From positions 1 to 32,109 of the forward strand of contig JALOAH010000053.1 in the NCBI GenBank assembly GCA_023228865.1: DNA of 32,109 bases, written 5' to 3'. The position numbers and the translations under genes are program-made. Below the pieces are notes generated by a model that worked only from the letters and a program-made list of their open reading frames with translations, had not been told where the DNA came from and ran no database searches. Shown here one piece after another: positions 8,736 through 17,651 of the stretch (the stretch's first letter is position 1; each line of letters begins with the position of its first letter). The DNA comes from Porticoccaceae bacterium. GTDB lineage: Bacteria; Pseudomonadota; Gammaproteobacteria; Pseudomonadales; Porticoccaceae.

Positions 8736-9404
8736 CTATTGGCCATCGATGTACCTGCTGGCGTCAAAGGTGCGTATCCAATCCGGATAATAGACCATCA
8801 TTGCCGCCATGATAATGCCGTTGATCAAACCTTCAGGAAAGAAAATCAGCGGCATATAGACCAAATATTCGTCATAGATTTTGCTCCACGGATAAATCTC
8901 CGCTAATCCCAGAAGCCCGGCCATAACAACACCGCCACCCGCCGCAGCGAGGCCGCCCCCGGCAAATGCGCAACACAGCAAATAAACAAAAAAATGCTTG
9001 GGCAGCCGCCATTCAACCAGCTTGAGCACCCAATAGCTAAGGGCAACGGGCACAATCACAAAACACAGAATATTGACAGGCAGATCTAACCAGGCCTCGC
9101 GACCAATAACAGTGACGCCCAGAGTGGCAAGCACACCAGCGCAAACGGCGAGATCCCAACCAAACATTAGCGTCAGGGTTGTAATACCCAAAAAATGTAC
9201 AGAAAGCCCGACGGATAACCCGGCTCGCAGCGACCACAAAAAAATCAGACCAAGGGTAAAGCCAAAAAACAGATGTTGAATGGCCTTTTCACGAATGAGT
9301 ACCCGCCAGGGTAGAATTCTCAGAGCCACCATAACAACCAGTATATCCACACACACAACCAGCGCGATCAACACAAAAGAGAACCCGGACATATTATCTG
9401 CCAT
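8736..9404 (-). CDS. CbiM/NikM-like energy-coupling factor permease, solitary
   Basis: A very hydrophobic protein of about 222 residues with six or so membrane helices. It has the CbiM-type C-terminal helix with FPEGLINGII and a closing MMVYYPDW. CbiM/NikM proteins are the substrate-binding component of cobalt or nickel ECF transporters. The usual partners, CbiO (ATPase) and CbiQ (T component), are absent here, and no cobalamin or hydrogenase gene is near. A classical CbiM N-terminus (MHIxxG) is not seen, so metal binding is uncertain. The start is uncertain. I take the ATG at 9402-9404. A second ATG lies 12 bases inside, and an upstream GTG is less likely. Confidence 0.7.
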   Translation of the reverse strand: MADNMSGFSFVLIALVVCVDILVVMVALRILPWRVLIREKAIQHLFFGFTLGLIFLWSLRAGLSVGLSVHFLGITTLTLMFGWDLAVCAGVLATLGVTVIGREAWLDLPVNILCFVIVPVALSYWVLKLVEWRLPKHFFVYLLCCAFAGGGLAAAGGGVVMAGLLGLAEIYPWSKIYDEYLVYMPLIFFPEGLINGIIMAAMMVYYPDWIRTFDASRYIDGQ

Positions 9405-9759
9405 AGATTTGATCGCTGCTATTGTCGAACATTGGTACCACTGAGCAACCCAACAAACAGCAACCACAGAAATCTGTTTTAATCATGCTTTAATCGTTGC
9501 CAGATTGCGATTTTCGCCCTATGGTTTGAGCCGTGATTGCTTTAAACTTTGACCAGTGCAAAGAGTATACGATTGATTTTTAAGAGTTAGGGCTAAAAGC
9601 AGGTGATAAAGGCGAAAATTTTGTCTTTTGCCAACAAACTGTTGGCTGCTCCATAAACCCATACGGACATTACTTCGTTCAGCAAATAGCAGCAAGCTCT
9701 TTTCTTTTATGGTGTACCAGTTTTAACTCAATAATTCCTGCTCACAATAGGAAGTGATA
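9405..9759. other. Divergent intergenic region upstream of the large lipoprotein
   Basis: About 355 bases between two divergent genes. No supported gene. The second half is AT-rich and could hold promoters for both sides, but no -35/-10 pair stands out. AGGA at 9749-9752 is the ribosome site of the lipoprotein gene. Confidence 0.4.
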
Positions 9760-11640
9760 ATGCTTAATAACAAAACAACTCGAGTTTATTTACTGCCCGT
9801 AGTGCTGATCTGTTTTTTTCTTTCCGCCTGCGGTGGCGGTGGCAGCGATGACAGCACCGACATCTCTTTTGGTGGTGGTAGTGCTGAAGAAGGTTTCAAC
9901 CCCAAAGGTGGCAGTGACACTGGGGGCAGCAGCGGTCAAGAACCTGTTGTTATCGAGGACGACCCCGTTCTTGACGATATTGTTGTCAGTCAGGGCAGCA
10001 CATCGGTTCTGGTGCCAGGGCGATCGCTGCTTGAGGTCATCGATGTCGCCATCAGCAGTGCCGCATTGAGCACTGCCTTGCCCCAGGGACTCACCCAAAT
10101 TGGCGATGCCATTGACGTAGTTATCAGCGACGAAGATCAGCAACTGCTCAACGGCTCGATAACAGTCACTATGACCTATGATCCGGGATCGGTTCAGGCG
10201 GAAAACAATTTATTGGTTCTCTACTTTAACGGCACCGACTACGAGCCAGTGACAATTTTCGAACGCAATGAACAGGAAAACACCCTGAGCTTTGAATCGC
10301 GACGTTTTAGCACCTTTGTCCTTGTCGAAACCGATGGCAACAGTCCTGCGAGTCTGGATACCGGGTTTTTACCTGAACTTAACGGTTGGGATATCGCCAA
10401 CTTTGGCACCTACTTCTCCCCCGGCGGCAACAGCTTTGGCATGTCTGGCTACGCTGCCTGGTTTTATTCTCAAGACTCGACTCCGCTTTCAGGCATCTAC
10501 ACCGAGCTGGTAGCGCAGATAGCCGCCGCCAGGGTGCAAATGGCTCAGGCTGAAACCTGGGGAGTTCAGTCCTGGCGCCAGAGGCAGGTGTTCAAGGATG
10601 AAGATCTTGCTCTGCTGCTGAGAACTTATATGGCTATCAACAACCAGCCTCTGGTGCTCACCCTCGGCGAAACCTCTCCCATCCTGGCTGTTGTTGTTTA
10701 TGGTTATGATGAAGGTGGGTTTTATTTTTACGACTCAACCGTACCTGGACAAAGCCAATATCTGACATTTGACGGCACCAGCTTCGGCACCTACGGCACA
10801 TTGTCCGCCATAGGCTACGCCGCCCTGAGCAGTTTTGGCACCGATGCGAATTTCGCCGCACTGTCCCAGGAGGCGGACGCTGGATTTCCCGGTTCAGAAA
10901 ACCTTGCCATCGACAGCCCCCAGAAAGATGAGCTTATCGATGCGCGGGAAACCAGCCTTAGCGGCTCCTTCCTCAATGACCTCAGCGAGCAAACCAGTCT
11001 TTATATCGAGGTAAAAGGCGTTGGTCGCCAGCTTACGGTGACCAATGGCACCTTTGCCAACGTCATCGAAATTTCCTCCGGCACAAACACTATTGTCGCC
11101 CTTGCCGGTGTCGATGCCAGCACAGAGAACAACTGGTTTCGCGACGCCCCCACGGTCATACGCGAAGTTCAGGGCACCCTGCCTCCGGCAAGGCTTCTGG
11201 TTACCCTGACCTGGGAGCAGGATGAAACCGATGTGGATCTCTATATCACCGAGCCCGAAGGAGAAACCATGTGGTACGGTGATTCCAGAACGACAAATGG
11301 CCTCGAACTGGACATAGACGACACTACCGGCTTTGGCCCAGAACACGGCACCCTGGAAATCAGCGGCACCAACCTTGCGATGGAAGGCGAATATATCGTT
11401 CGCGTCCACTATTTCAGCGATGACGGCCTCGGTGTTGACGCCACAGGTCGAGTTACCATTGTCATCAATGAAGGCGAGCCTGAACAGAACACTCTCAGCC
11501 TTAGATTCAGAATTGCCGATGACAACTCCTCTGAAGGGAATCCCGGGGGTACAGGCACCTCATGGGTGGATATCGCCAAGGTGGATATTATCAATAACGC
11601 CATCGACACGGACTTCAGCGAAACGGCCAGCGAAAACTGA
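9760..11640 (+). CDS. Large lipoprotein with degenerate C39-like domain and DUF2135-like C-terminus
   Basis: A 626-residue predicted lipoprotein. The lipobox is LSAC (Cys24), followed by a low-complexity Gly/Ser linker. Residues about 75-190 are beta-rich. Residues about 200-370 resemble bacterial papain-like (C39-like) domains: GGNSFGMSGYAAWFY, where relatives have Cys in place of Ser225; then ILAVVVYGYD, where relatives have His in place of Leu309; and YDSTVPG (Asp325), which fits. Residues about 480-590 resemble DUF2135/YfaP (LTWEQDETDVDLYI.EP.GE). I infer a surface protein with a dead peptidase fold used for binding. The ATG at 9760 has AGGA seven bases upstream. A GTG six bases earlier is less likely. 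The domain calls rest on recall of motifs. Confidence 0.65.
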   Translation: MLNNKTTRVYLLPVVLICFFLSACGGGGSDDSTDISFGGGSAEEGFNPKGGSDTGGSSGQEPVVIEDDPVLDDIVVSQGSTSVLVPGRSLLEVIDVAISSAALSTALPQGLTQIGDAIDVVISDEDQQLLNGSITVTMTYDPGSVQAENNLLVLYFNGTDYEPVTIFERNEQENTLSFESRRFSTFVLVETDGNSPASLDTGFLPELNGWDIANFGTYFSPGGNSFGMSGYAAWFYSQDSTPLSGIYTELVAQIAAARVQMAQAETWGVQSWRQRQVFKDEDLALLLRTYMAINNQPLVLTLGETSPILAVVVYGYDEGGFYFYDSTVPGQSQYLTFDGTSFGTYGTLSAIGYAALSSFGTDANFAALSQEADAGFPGSENLAIDSPQKDELIDARETSLSGSFLNDLSEQTSLYIEVKGVGRQLTVTNGTFANVIEISSGTNTIVALAGVDASTENNWFRDAPTVIREVQGTLPPARLLVTLTWEQDETDVDLYITEPEGETMWYGDSRTTNGLELDIDDTTGFGPEHGTLEISGTNLAMEGEYIVRVHYFSDDGLGVDATGRVTIVINEGEPEQNTLSLRFRIADDNSSEGNPGGTGTSWVDIAKVDIINNAIDTDFSETASEN

Positions 11641-11662
11641 CAGGATTGACTGAAAGCTGTGA

Positions 11663-11696
11663 TGTGAAAAAGGGTGCTCAAGCACCCTTTTTCACA
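11663..11696. terminator. Strong bidirectional terminator hairpin
   Basis: Sixteen bases are perfectly repeated in inverse around a two-base centre. The stem core is AGGGTGCT/AGCACCCT and A5 lies on one side with T5 on the other. It starts 22 bases after the lipoprotein stop codon and would also stop transcription arriving from the minus strand. Confidence 0.85.
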
Positions 11697-11727
11697 TTGG
11701 TTATTATAAACGCCCTGATGTCACAAC

Positions 11728-11802
11728 TGAGTCGTTACACTATCATTCGACAATATAGCAAAACTGTACATTTCAGATTTGCCGTCATTCGGTAACGACT
11801 CA
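11728..11802. repeat. Pair of 11-bp inverted repeats flanking a 53-bp spacer
   Basis: TGAGTCGTTAC at 11728-11738 is exactly matched in inverse at 11792-11802. The spacer contains a smaller imperfect dyad around CTGTACATTTCAG. It lies beyond the terminator, between two convergent genes. Its role is unknown. It may be a remnant of an insertion or a large RNA structure. Confidence 0.5.
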
Positions 11803-11872
11803 AACCTGCTTGCGGAGCAGCCGGCAGCAGGTTCAGGCAGCTGGAACCTGGCTGCTTCCACAGGGCATAACA

Positions 11873-12304
11873 TCACGCTGAAGAATTACTGGCCTCATCG
11901 ACAGTCTTCCGCTCATCGACTATTTCAGCAAAATCACGGTAATTGCCTTTTGTTTTCTTTTGGCCATGAAAAACATAGCGGCGCAATAAAACCCATGCAA
12001 AAGCGGCGAGAAGCAACCCCGCAAACACCACGACAATCGGCGTAACCGCCCTTGCCGAGCCCTCTACCGACGATGGACGCACAAATTCAAACAGCGCCAC
12101 CATCCAGGCAGGAGCCAGGAAATACATGTCGTTATAGGCTTTAACCGGCGTCAGCAGCACCGCGAGAAACAACAGTAAAACCACCGTTCGCAGTGATTTC
12201 CACGGAATCACAAACCTTGTAAACCTGAGCATCAGGGGCAGCAGCAATAAAAAGCCCAAACCATAGGCCACAAGCCCCCAGAGATAATTTTCATGGGAAT
12301 ACAT
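11873..12304 (-). CDS. Small membrane protein downstream of ycgN
   Basis: A 143-residue protein with three predicted membrane helices (about residues 8-27, 38-56, 86-108) and a charged C-terminal tail of some 30 residues. I do not recognise a named family. The ATG at 12302-12304 has a strong AGGAGG four bases upstream. It starts only eight bases after ycgN ends, so it is the last gene of the dnaX-recR-rnd-ycgL-ycgN run. The context does not reveal a function. Confidence 0.7.
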   Translation of the reverse strand: MYSHENYLWGLVAYGLGFLLLLPLMLRFTRFVIPWKSLRTVVLLLFLAVLLTPVKAYNDMYFLAPAWMVALFEFVRPSSVEGSARAVTPIVVVFAGLLLAAFAWVLLRRYVFHGQKKTKGNYRDFAEIVDERKTVDEASNSSA

Positions 12305-12312
12305 GGCGCCTC

Positions 12313-12753
12313 CTACTCTATCCAGTGAATAACATGATCTTCCAGGTGCTCCTGCTTAACCTGGGTTTCGGAAACAACAACGCCCCGCACAGAGATTCCG
12401 GCACGGTGGACGCTGGCAGGATCGCCAGAAATCAATGGGTGCCACTGCGGAAGTTTGCGTCCCTCGTAAAGAAGGCGGTACGCACAGGTTTTCGGCAACC
12501 AGGGAATTTGCCCTATTTTTTCCGGCGTCAGCTGAATGCAGTCTGGCACATAGGTCAAGCGCTCTGCATAATTAGTGCAGCGACAACTGTCGCAATCGAG
12601 CAATTGACAGGCAACATCCGTAAAATAGACCTCGCCATCCTCGTCATCTTCCAGCTTTATCAGGCAGCATTTGCCACAGCCATCGCAAACAGACTCCCAC
12701 TCATCGGCCGTCATTTGGTGGAGGGGCGTGGTTTCCCAAAATCTCTGGCTCAT
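12313..12753 (-). CDS. ycgN: YcgN family cysteine-cluster protein (UPF0260)
   Basis: A 146-residue protein of the YcgN/UPF0260 family, the usual length. The cysteine motif CDGCGKCC is near residue 23, followed by C-x4-C-x2-C-type clusters (CQLLDCDSCRC) and later DC and TC. These may bind metal or an iron-sulfur cluster, as in other zinc/iron-chelating 'YkgJ-like' proteins. Biochemical function is not established to my knowledge. Its ATG overlaps the ycgL stop by four bases, which indicates translational coupling. Confidence 0.92.
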   Translation of the reverse strand: MSQRFWETTPLHQMTADEWESVCDGCGKCCLIKLEDDEDGEVYFTDVACQLLDCDSCRCTNYAERLTYVPDCIQLTPEKIGQIPWLPKTCAYRLLYEGRKLPQWHPLISGDPASVHRAGISVRGVVVSETQVKQEHLEDHVIHWIE

Positions 12754-13055
12754 CGCGGCAGCTTTTCGTTGCGGGCGCCCATTTGCAACATGGGATTGTC
12801 GGACGATTCCTGTTTACGCGGCGGCATTTGCAGATAGTAACCCTGCTCGGCAATGCTCTCAATGACACTGGCAGCATTGGCTCTGGCCAGTTTGCGCTCG
12901 GGGGTCAGGCTTAGGGTAGTCACCAGCTGGGCTTTGCCGAAATGGTTGAGGAGTGCGGCGGGCACTTTGGAGAGTTGATCCTTTTTATCGACAAAAAGAT
13001 ACATTTCCTCTTCCCGCAGACTTTTATAGATTTCACAGAGCAATAAGTGTGACAT
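12750..13055 (-). CDS. ycgL: YcgL domain protein
   Basis: A 101-residue protein with the YcgL signature: CEIYKS near the start, then EMYLFVDKKDQLSKVP and EQGYYLQMPP. This agrees with E. coli YcgL over its length. The start is the ATG at 13053-13055, 23 bases inside the end of rnd, with AAGGA about 11 bases upstream. The family is small and without an established activity. Its place between rnd and ycgN is conserved in gammaproteobacteria. Confidence 0.9.
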   Translation of the reverse strand: MSHLLLCEIYKSLREEEMYLFVDKKDQLSKVPAALLNHFGKAQLVTTLSLTPERKLARANAASVIESIAEQGYYLQMPPRKQESSDNPMLQMGARNEKLPR

Positions 13056-14157
13056 GGTTGTAGAGATCCTTACCAATAATTTGATGGCGCCAGCCCTGGG
13101 CAAGTTTTTCCGGCAGCGCTGCCTGCCCCTGTTGAGCGCTGCGAATGATTTCTTCGAGATCTTTTTTCCTGGCCAAAATTTCAGGAGCAACCCCCAGAGC
13201 TGCGGCTTTTTCATCCACCAAGGCTCGGCAATCCGCCAGCAGCTGTCGAGTGCTGCGATCCAGAGGAGAAGGCAGCCTGTCAATGCCGCTGACATCCGTG
13301 GCCTCGTCAACAATGGCGAGAATTTTGTCGCCATAACGGCGGACAACACCGCTATGAAATCCTTCGATTCTGCCCAAGTCGGCAATTTTGCGCGGCTTTG
13401 CCTCAATAACATCGAGAAACATTTTATCGGAGATAATGCGGTTGCGGGGGCGATTCCTAAGGCGCGCCTCCTGTTCCCGCCACTGGGTCAACTCGCGAAG
13501 AATGGCCAGCTGGGCAATGGACAATTTCCAAGCCCCTTTTACCCTGAGGTAATAGTCTTCGCCGCACTCCGGCCCCCGGGCGGCAGCGAGGAGATCGTCC
13601 ATATCCTCAGCGAGCCACTGACGGCGCCCGGTATCCGCCAAACCCGGCAGTAGGCAGCGATAAACCTTGATCAGGAAATAGACATCCTCGGCAGCATACT
13701 GAAGCTGGGATGCTGTCAACGGCCGCTGCAACCAGTCTGACCGGGTTTCATGCTTCTCCAGCTTAATATCGAGCACCCCATCGACGAGGGCACTGTAACC
13801 GCGGGAGTGGCCGTAACCGAGGAAAGCAGCGGCTATCTGGGTGTCAAAAATCGGCGTCGGCACCAATCCCAATTGATGGCGCAAAACTTCAAGATCCTCG
13901 GAACAGGAATGAAAGATTTTGGTGACGTTGCGATTATTGAACAGATCCTCAAGGGCAGAAAAGTCCTCTATGGGAAGGGGGTCTATAAGCCACACTGAAT
14001 CGCCATCGCTGATCTGAATCAAGCCGAGCAACGGGTAAAAGGTGTCTGTGCGCATGAACTCCGTATCCACGGCAATAGCATCGGCCTGGGAACAGATGGC
14101 TGCACAGGCTTTGAGGGCTTCCTGGGTATCGACAAGTTGTGGCTGAGGTAACTTCAT
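13033..14157 (-). CDS. rnd: Ribonuclease D
   Basis: A 374-residue 3'-5' exoribonuclease, essentially the E. coli length (375), that trims tRNA and other stable RNA precursors. All three exonuclease motifs of the DEDDy group are visible: VDTEF (Exo I), the SCSEDLEVL to [11 protein letters not shown] region (Exo II) and [10 protein letters not shown] (Exo III, Tyr and Asp). The C-terminal half contains two HRDC-type helical domains. The ATG overlaps the recR stop by four bases, and the end overlaps ycgL by 23 bases, so this is a tightly coupled operon. Confidence 0.96.
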   Translation of the reverse strand: MKLPQPQLVDTQEALKACAAICSQADAIAVDTEFMRTDTFYPLLGLIQISDGDSVWLIDPLPIEDFSALEDLFNNRNVTKIFHSCSEDLEVLRHQLGLVPTPIFDTQIAAAFLGYGHSRGYSALVDGVLDIKLEKHETRSDWLQRPLTASQLQYAAEDVYFLIKVYRCLLPGLADTGRRQWLAEDMDDLLAAARGPECGEDYYLRVKGAWKLSIAQLAILRELTQWREQEARLRNRPRNRIISDKMFLDVIEAKPRKIADLGRIEGFHSGVVRRYGDKILAIVDEATDVSGIDRLPSPLDRSTRQLLADCRALVDEKAAALGVAPEILARKKDLEEIIRSAQQGQAALPEKLAQGWRHQIIGKDLYNHVTLIAL

Positions 14158-14750
14158 GAAAACTGCTTGCGGCTAATGAAAGCATGGGCAAGAGTACCGC
14201 CGTCGACGTACTCCAGCTCACCACCCAGGGGAACGCCATGGGCTATGCGGGTGACATTGACACCGAGCTGAGACGCGCGCTCACCGATGTAATAAGCGGT
14301 GGCCTCCCCCTCAACGGTGAGATTGGTGGCCAATACCAGTTCGCCAACCTCTTCGTCACAGAGTCGCTGCAACAGCTGGTCGATGCCAATGGCGTCCGGC
14401 CCCACGCCATCGATCGGGGACAGGTGCCCCAACAGCACAAAATACAATCCCTGGTAAGTGCCAGACTGTTCAATAGCGAAAAGGTCGGCGGGGGTTTCGA
14501 CAACACAGATCACAGATTGATCGCGGCGGGGGTTGGCGCAGACAATACAGAGGCTGCCCTCTGTCAGGTTGCGACATTTGGCGCAGCGCTGAACCCTGTC
14601 GACAGCGACGTCAATTGCCGCAGCCAGACGGGATGCACCGGCACGGTTCCGCTCCAGCAGTTGCAATGCCATGCGCTGTGCCGACTTCGGCCCGACACCG
14701 GGCAGGCAGCGCAACGCTTCGATCAGTTCGTCAATTACAGCACCAAACAC
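14154..14750 (-). CDS. recR: Recombination mediator protein RecR
   Basis: A 198-residue protein of the RecFOR pathway that helps load RecA on gapped DNA. It shows the N-terminal helix-hairpin-helix ([17 protein letters not shown]), the four-cysteine zinc finger (Cys56, 59, 68, 71) and the Toprim domain ([12 protein letters not shown].. to [12 protein letters not shown]). The start is GTG. An in-frame stop lies 12 bases upstream and the GAGGAG ribosome site is unusually far (about 12 bases). It follows ybaB by 42 bases, an arrangement found in most bacteria. Confidence 0.96.
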   Translation of the reverse strand: MFGAVIDELIEALRCLPGVGPKSAQRMALQLLERNRAGASRLAAAIDVAVDRVQRCAKCRNLTEGSLCIVCANPRRDQSVICVVETPADLFAIEQSGTYQGLYFVLLGHLSPIDGVGPDAIGIDQLLQRLCDEEVGELVLATNLTVEGEATAYYIGERASQLGVNVTRIAHGVPLGGELEYVDGGTLAHAFISRKQFS

Positions 14751-14792
14751 GGCGGTCAGTTACTCCTCAAGCGGGTAAAGGCAAGCAGTCGA

Positions 14793-15113
14793 TCAAAACG
14801 GCATTTTGAAGCCGGGGGGCATGCTCATACCGGCGGTGATTTCCGACATTTTTTCCTGGCTGTGCTTTTCCACTTTGCGAACAGCGTCGTTGACGGCCGC
14901 CGCCAGTAAATCTTCGAGGAGTTCTTTTTCTTCACTCATCAGCGAGGCGTCGATGGTTACTTTGCGGACATCGTGGCGCCCGTTCATGGTAACCTGTACA
15001 AGCCCGGCGCCAGATTCTCCGGTTACTTCCGCCTTGGCCGCCTCTTCCTGCATGCGCTGCATCTTTTCCTGCATTTGCTGCGCCTGTTTCATCAAGTCCT
15101 GTATACCTTTCAT
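14793..15113 (-). CDS. ybaB: YbaB/EbfC family nucleoid-associated protein
   Basis: A 106-residue protein with the family layout: an N-terminal coiled helix ([19 protein letters not shown]), a central beta sheet ([19 protein letters not shown]) and a C-terminal helix ending in a Met/Pro/Gly-rich tail. It binds DNA as a dimer. The start is the ATG at 15111-15113, with AAGG five bases upstream. Seventeen more open codons upstream are not part of the family. It lies 95 bases after dnaX and 42 before recR. Confidence 0.95.
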   Translation of the reverse strand: MKGIQDLMKQAQQMQEKMQRMQEEAAKAEVTGESGAGLVQVTMNGRHDVRKVTIDASLMSEEKELLEDLLAAAVNDAVRKVEKHSQEKMSEITAGMSMPPGFKMPF

Positions 15114-15208
15114 AATGACCTTTTTAAGGTGGCCGGAAGTCTGCCGAATTCGGAACTGCTGCACAAAAGCCGGCTTTGGCTATTTGCTTCAACAGGCTCC
15201 CGGTATGT

Positions 15209-17308
15209 TTAATCGATGGGTTTAACCGTGGATTCTACCAGCTCCGCCCCGAAAACCCGACACAATTCCTGAACATTGGCATCGGATTTCAAGCGCTCGA
15301 TGGCCTTTTGCCGGCGCTCGGCCTTAAGCCGCACACTGGTCATTCGCGGTGTTTCCGATGTGACTCTATCAACGCGAATACTCAGATTGATGTCAACGTC
15401 AAAGTAGGCAGACAGAGCTGCCGCGAGACGCTCGCGATGGGAGTCTTCGTAGAGGGCGCTGTTTTCCCGGTCGAGCAGAAAATCGAGTTTAGCCCCGTCA
15501 ACACTCTCAACCACCATGTTGATGGCCAGGTTTTGTAACAGCCCCCCCTGCCCCAGCCCCTGGCACACTAGCATCCAGGTTTCCGCCCCCAGTTCGGCCA
15601 GGGGAATTTTTTTGCCATCAGGGCAAACTTCAGCGACGACCGAATCATTGCCGGACTGCAACCAGGGCGCCTCTTGCGCTGGCGGGTTGTCGCCGGACTC
15701 CGTTGAAATACCTGGGTCGCCAGCCATTCGATTGCCAATGGCATTGCCTGGCGGCGCCGAAGCGGCGGCGCCTGAGGATTCAATGTCGTGCTCAGGGCTG
15801 AAATGATCGCCATCGTCGTCACCCAGGGGATAATTGTCCAGCCAGGGCGGGGGCGAAGGCTCAACAAAAGCTTCCTGCACCGTTTCAGGGGCATGGTTGT
15901 GACTCTCTGCCTCCTGACGTTCCCGCCTCCCTGTTGTTGCCGGCATCAGCACCGGCTCCGGCAGTGGCGGAGTGTTTTCCAGAAGTGCTGGCGCCGTCAG
16001 GCTCGCGGAGGGATTATGAGCCGCTTGACTGATTCCTGTCTTGGCGACAGGCTCGACAGTTGTCGATTGTGGCGCAGCCGTTGTCGCCAGCGACTCACGA
16101 ATACTGGCGACGGCAGAGGCTCTGTCGCCAGGAGCGGGTTCAGGTTGCGACTTTTTTACAGGGGGCGCAGCCTCTCTTCCCTGCGATGCCACCCTTGAAA
16201 CAGCAGAATCCACCTGATCTGGGGTCAGCGGATTAAAGGCCAGCAGCCTTAGCATCACCATTTCAAAGCCGGAACGGGGATCTGCAGCCAGGGGCAGATC
16301 TTTTCTGCCGAGCAAGGCAATTTGGTAAAACAGCTGAACATCTTCCCGGTTGAGCTGACCGGCCAGCTCCACAATAATGCCGTGATGCTCCTGCATCGCA
16401 TCCAGGGCATCGGGCATGGCCTGGGCAATGGCAACCTGATGCCAAAACGAGAGCATGGCAGCGAGAGCGCTGCTGTAGTCCGGGGCGTGATCGGCGAGGC
16501 GATCCACCGCGCCCATCACCGCCTGGGTATTCCCGCTTGCAATCGCTCGACAAATATTGACAACCGCAGAGCGGTCAATGGTGCCGAGCATGGCGTTAAC
16601 CTCGGCAACCGTGAGGGCGCCACCGCCGTGGGCAATCGCCTGGTCGGTGAGACTCAGGGCATCGCGCATACTGCCATCGGCAGCCCGCCCCAACTCCCAG
16701 AGTGCTGTTTCCTCGTAGGGAATTTTTTCCTCGCCGAGAACAAACTTGAGGTGGCCAACAATGCGCTCCGGATTGAGATTTTTCAGATTGAATTGAAGGC
16801 AGCGGGATAATACCGTCACCGGCAATTTTTGTGGATCTGTGGTCGCCAGCAAAAACTTGACGTGGGGAGGAGGTTCCTCAAGGGTTTTCAGTAAGGCATT
16901 GAAACTGTGGGTGGAGAGCATGTGCACCTCATCGATCAGGTACACCTTGTAACGGCCTCTTGTGGGCGCGTATTGAACGTTATCGAGAAGCTCCCGCGTG
17001 TCCTCAACCTTGGTTCGGGACGCTGCATCCACTTCGATAAGATCGATAAAACGGCCCTCGGCAATTTCCCGGCAGGAAGCGCATTGGCCGCAGGGAACAG
17101 AACTGATGCCAACATCGCAGTTAAGGCATTTGGCAAGAATGCGGGCAATGGTGGTTTTACCCACACCGCGCGTACCTGTAAACAGGTAGGCGTGGTGCAG
17201 GCGATCGTTGTCCAGACCATTGATCAGCGCCCGCAACACATGCTCCTGCCCAACCATTTCGGCAAAAGACCGGGGTCGCCATTTTCGTGCGAGAACCTGA
17301 TAACTCAT
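15209..17308 (-). CDS. dnaX: DNA polymerase III subunit tau (with predicted gamma by frameshift)
   Basis: A 699-residue clamp-loader ATPase. The Walker A motif GTRGVGKT is at residues 45-52 and a Cys4 zinc module at about 61-79. Walker B lies in LIDEVHM (about 124-130), sensor/SRC is VLSRC (166-170), and AAA+ domains I-III run to about residue 360. A Pro/Ala/Ser-rich linker (about 380-570) follows, then the tau-specific C-terminal domain that contacts polymerase and helicase. Residues Val384-Lys385-Lys386 are encoded by a slippery A AAA AAG. A -1 shift would yield a 389-residue gamma form (see separate feature). Gene order 4.5S RNA-dnaX-ybaB-recR supports the call. Confidence 0.97.
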   Translation of the reverse strand: MSYQVLARKWRPRSFAEMVGQEHVLRALINGLDNDRLHHAYLFTGTRGVGKTTIARILAKCLNCDVGISSVPCGQCASCREIAEGRFIDLIEVDAASRTKVEDTRELLDNVQYAPTRGRYKVYLIDEVHMLSTHSFNALLKTLEEPPPHVKFLLATTDPQKLPVTVLSRCLQFNLKNLNPERIVGHLKFVLGEEKIPYEETALWELGRAADGSMRDALSLTDQAIAHGGGALTVAEVNAMLGTIDRSAVVNICRAIASGNTQAVMGAVDRLADHAPDYSSALAAMLSFWHQVAIAQAMPDALDAMQEHHGIIVELAGQLNREDVQLFYQIALLGRKDLPLAADPRSGFEMVMLRLLAFNPLTPDQVDSAVSRVASQGREAAPPVKKSQPEPAPGDRASAVASIRESLATTAAPQSTTVEPVAKTGISQAAHNPSASLTAPALLENTPPLPEPVLMPATTGRRERQEAESHNHAPETVQEAFVEPSPPPWLDNYPLGDDDGDHFSPEHDIESSGAAASAPPGNAIGNRMAGDPGISTESGDNPPAQEAPWLQSGNDSVVAEVCPDGKKIPLAELGAETWMLVCQGLGQGGLLQNLAINMVVESVDGAKLDFLLDRENSALYEDSHRERLAAALSAYFDVDINLSIRVDRVTSETPRMTSVRLKAERRQKAIERLKSDANVQELCRVFGAELVESTVKPID
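16104..16176 (-). promoter_or_regulatory. Programmed -1 ribosomal frameshift signal in dnaX
   Basis: On the minus strand three elements occur in order: an SD-like GAGAGG (16171-16176), then after 13 bases the heptamer A AAA AAG in the correct frame (16151-16157), then after 19 bases a hairpin with a perfect 8-bp stem CTGGCGAC/GTCGCCAG (16104-16131). After a -1 slip the ribosome reads Val-Ala-Thr and stops at TGA (16140-16142). In E. coli the same heptamer, SD and stem-loop make the gamma subunit. The spacing to the hairpin is longer here. Confidence 0.7.
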
Positions 17309-17338
17309 TATTTTCCTGACTGTCTAACCTGAAACCCC

Positions 17339-17344
17339 ATTATA
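17339..17344 (-). promoter_or_regulatory. Candidate -10 box of dnaX
   Basis: A perfect TATAAT on the minus strand 30 bases upstream of the dnaX ATG. No clear -35 box is present, so the promoter call is tentative. Confidence 0.35.
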
Positions 17345-17444
17345 CGGTTCCAAGGCTGGATGAGATAGTTATAAGGATCAAGGTTAAAGAGACAAGCTCG
17401 AGGGGCTGATGGAAAAAAACAGGGGGGCTCCCCGAAAATGGAGA

Positions 17445-17554
<110 letters not shown>

Positions 17555-17569
17555 ATTGCAAGGAGCGCA

Positions 17570-17598
17570 ATTATGGTGACTTTGCTTTCAGGATGCAA
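17570..17598 (-). promoter_or_regulatory. Promoter of 4.5S RNA
   Basis: On the minus strand -35 TTGCAT (17593-17598) and -10 CATAAT (17570-17575) are 17 bases apart. Transcription would begin near 17562, leaving a short 5' leader to be removed. A GC-rich discriminator (TGCGCTCC) follows, as in stable-RNA promoters. Confidence 0.65.
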
Positions 17599-17651
17599 CT
17601 GCCGGGGGCGGCAAAAGCCTCAATTCGACAGCTCTGCCAAAGAATCTGGCG

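Noticed and set aside
7394..8812. A 472-codon open frame on the plus strand
   Set aside because: It lies wholly antisense to the clear RF3 gene. Its protein is low in recognisable structure and only reflects codon bias on the other strand.
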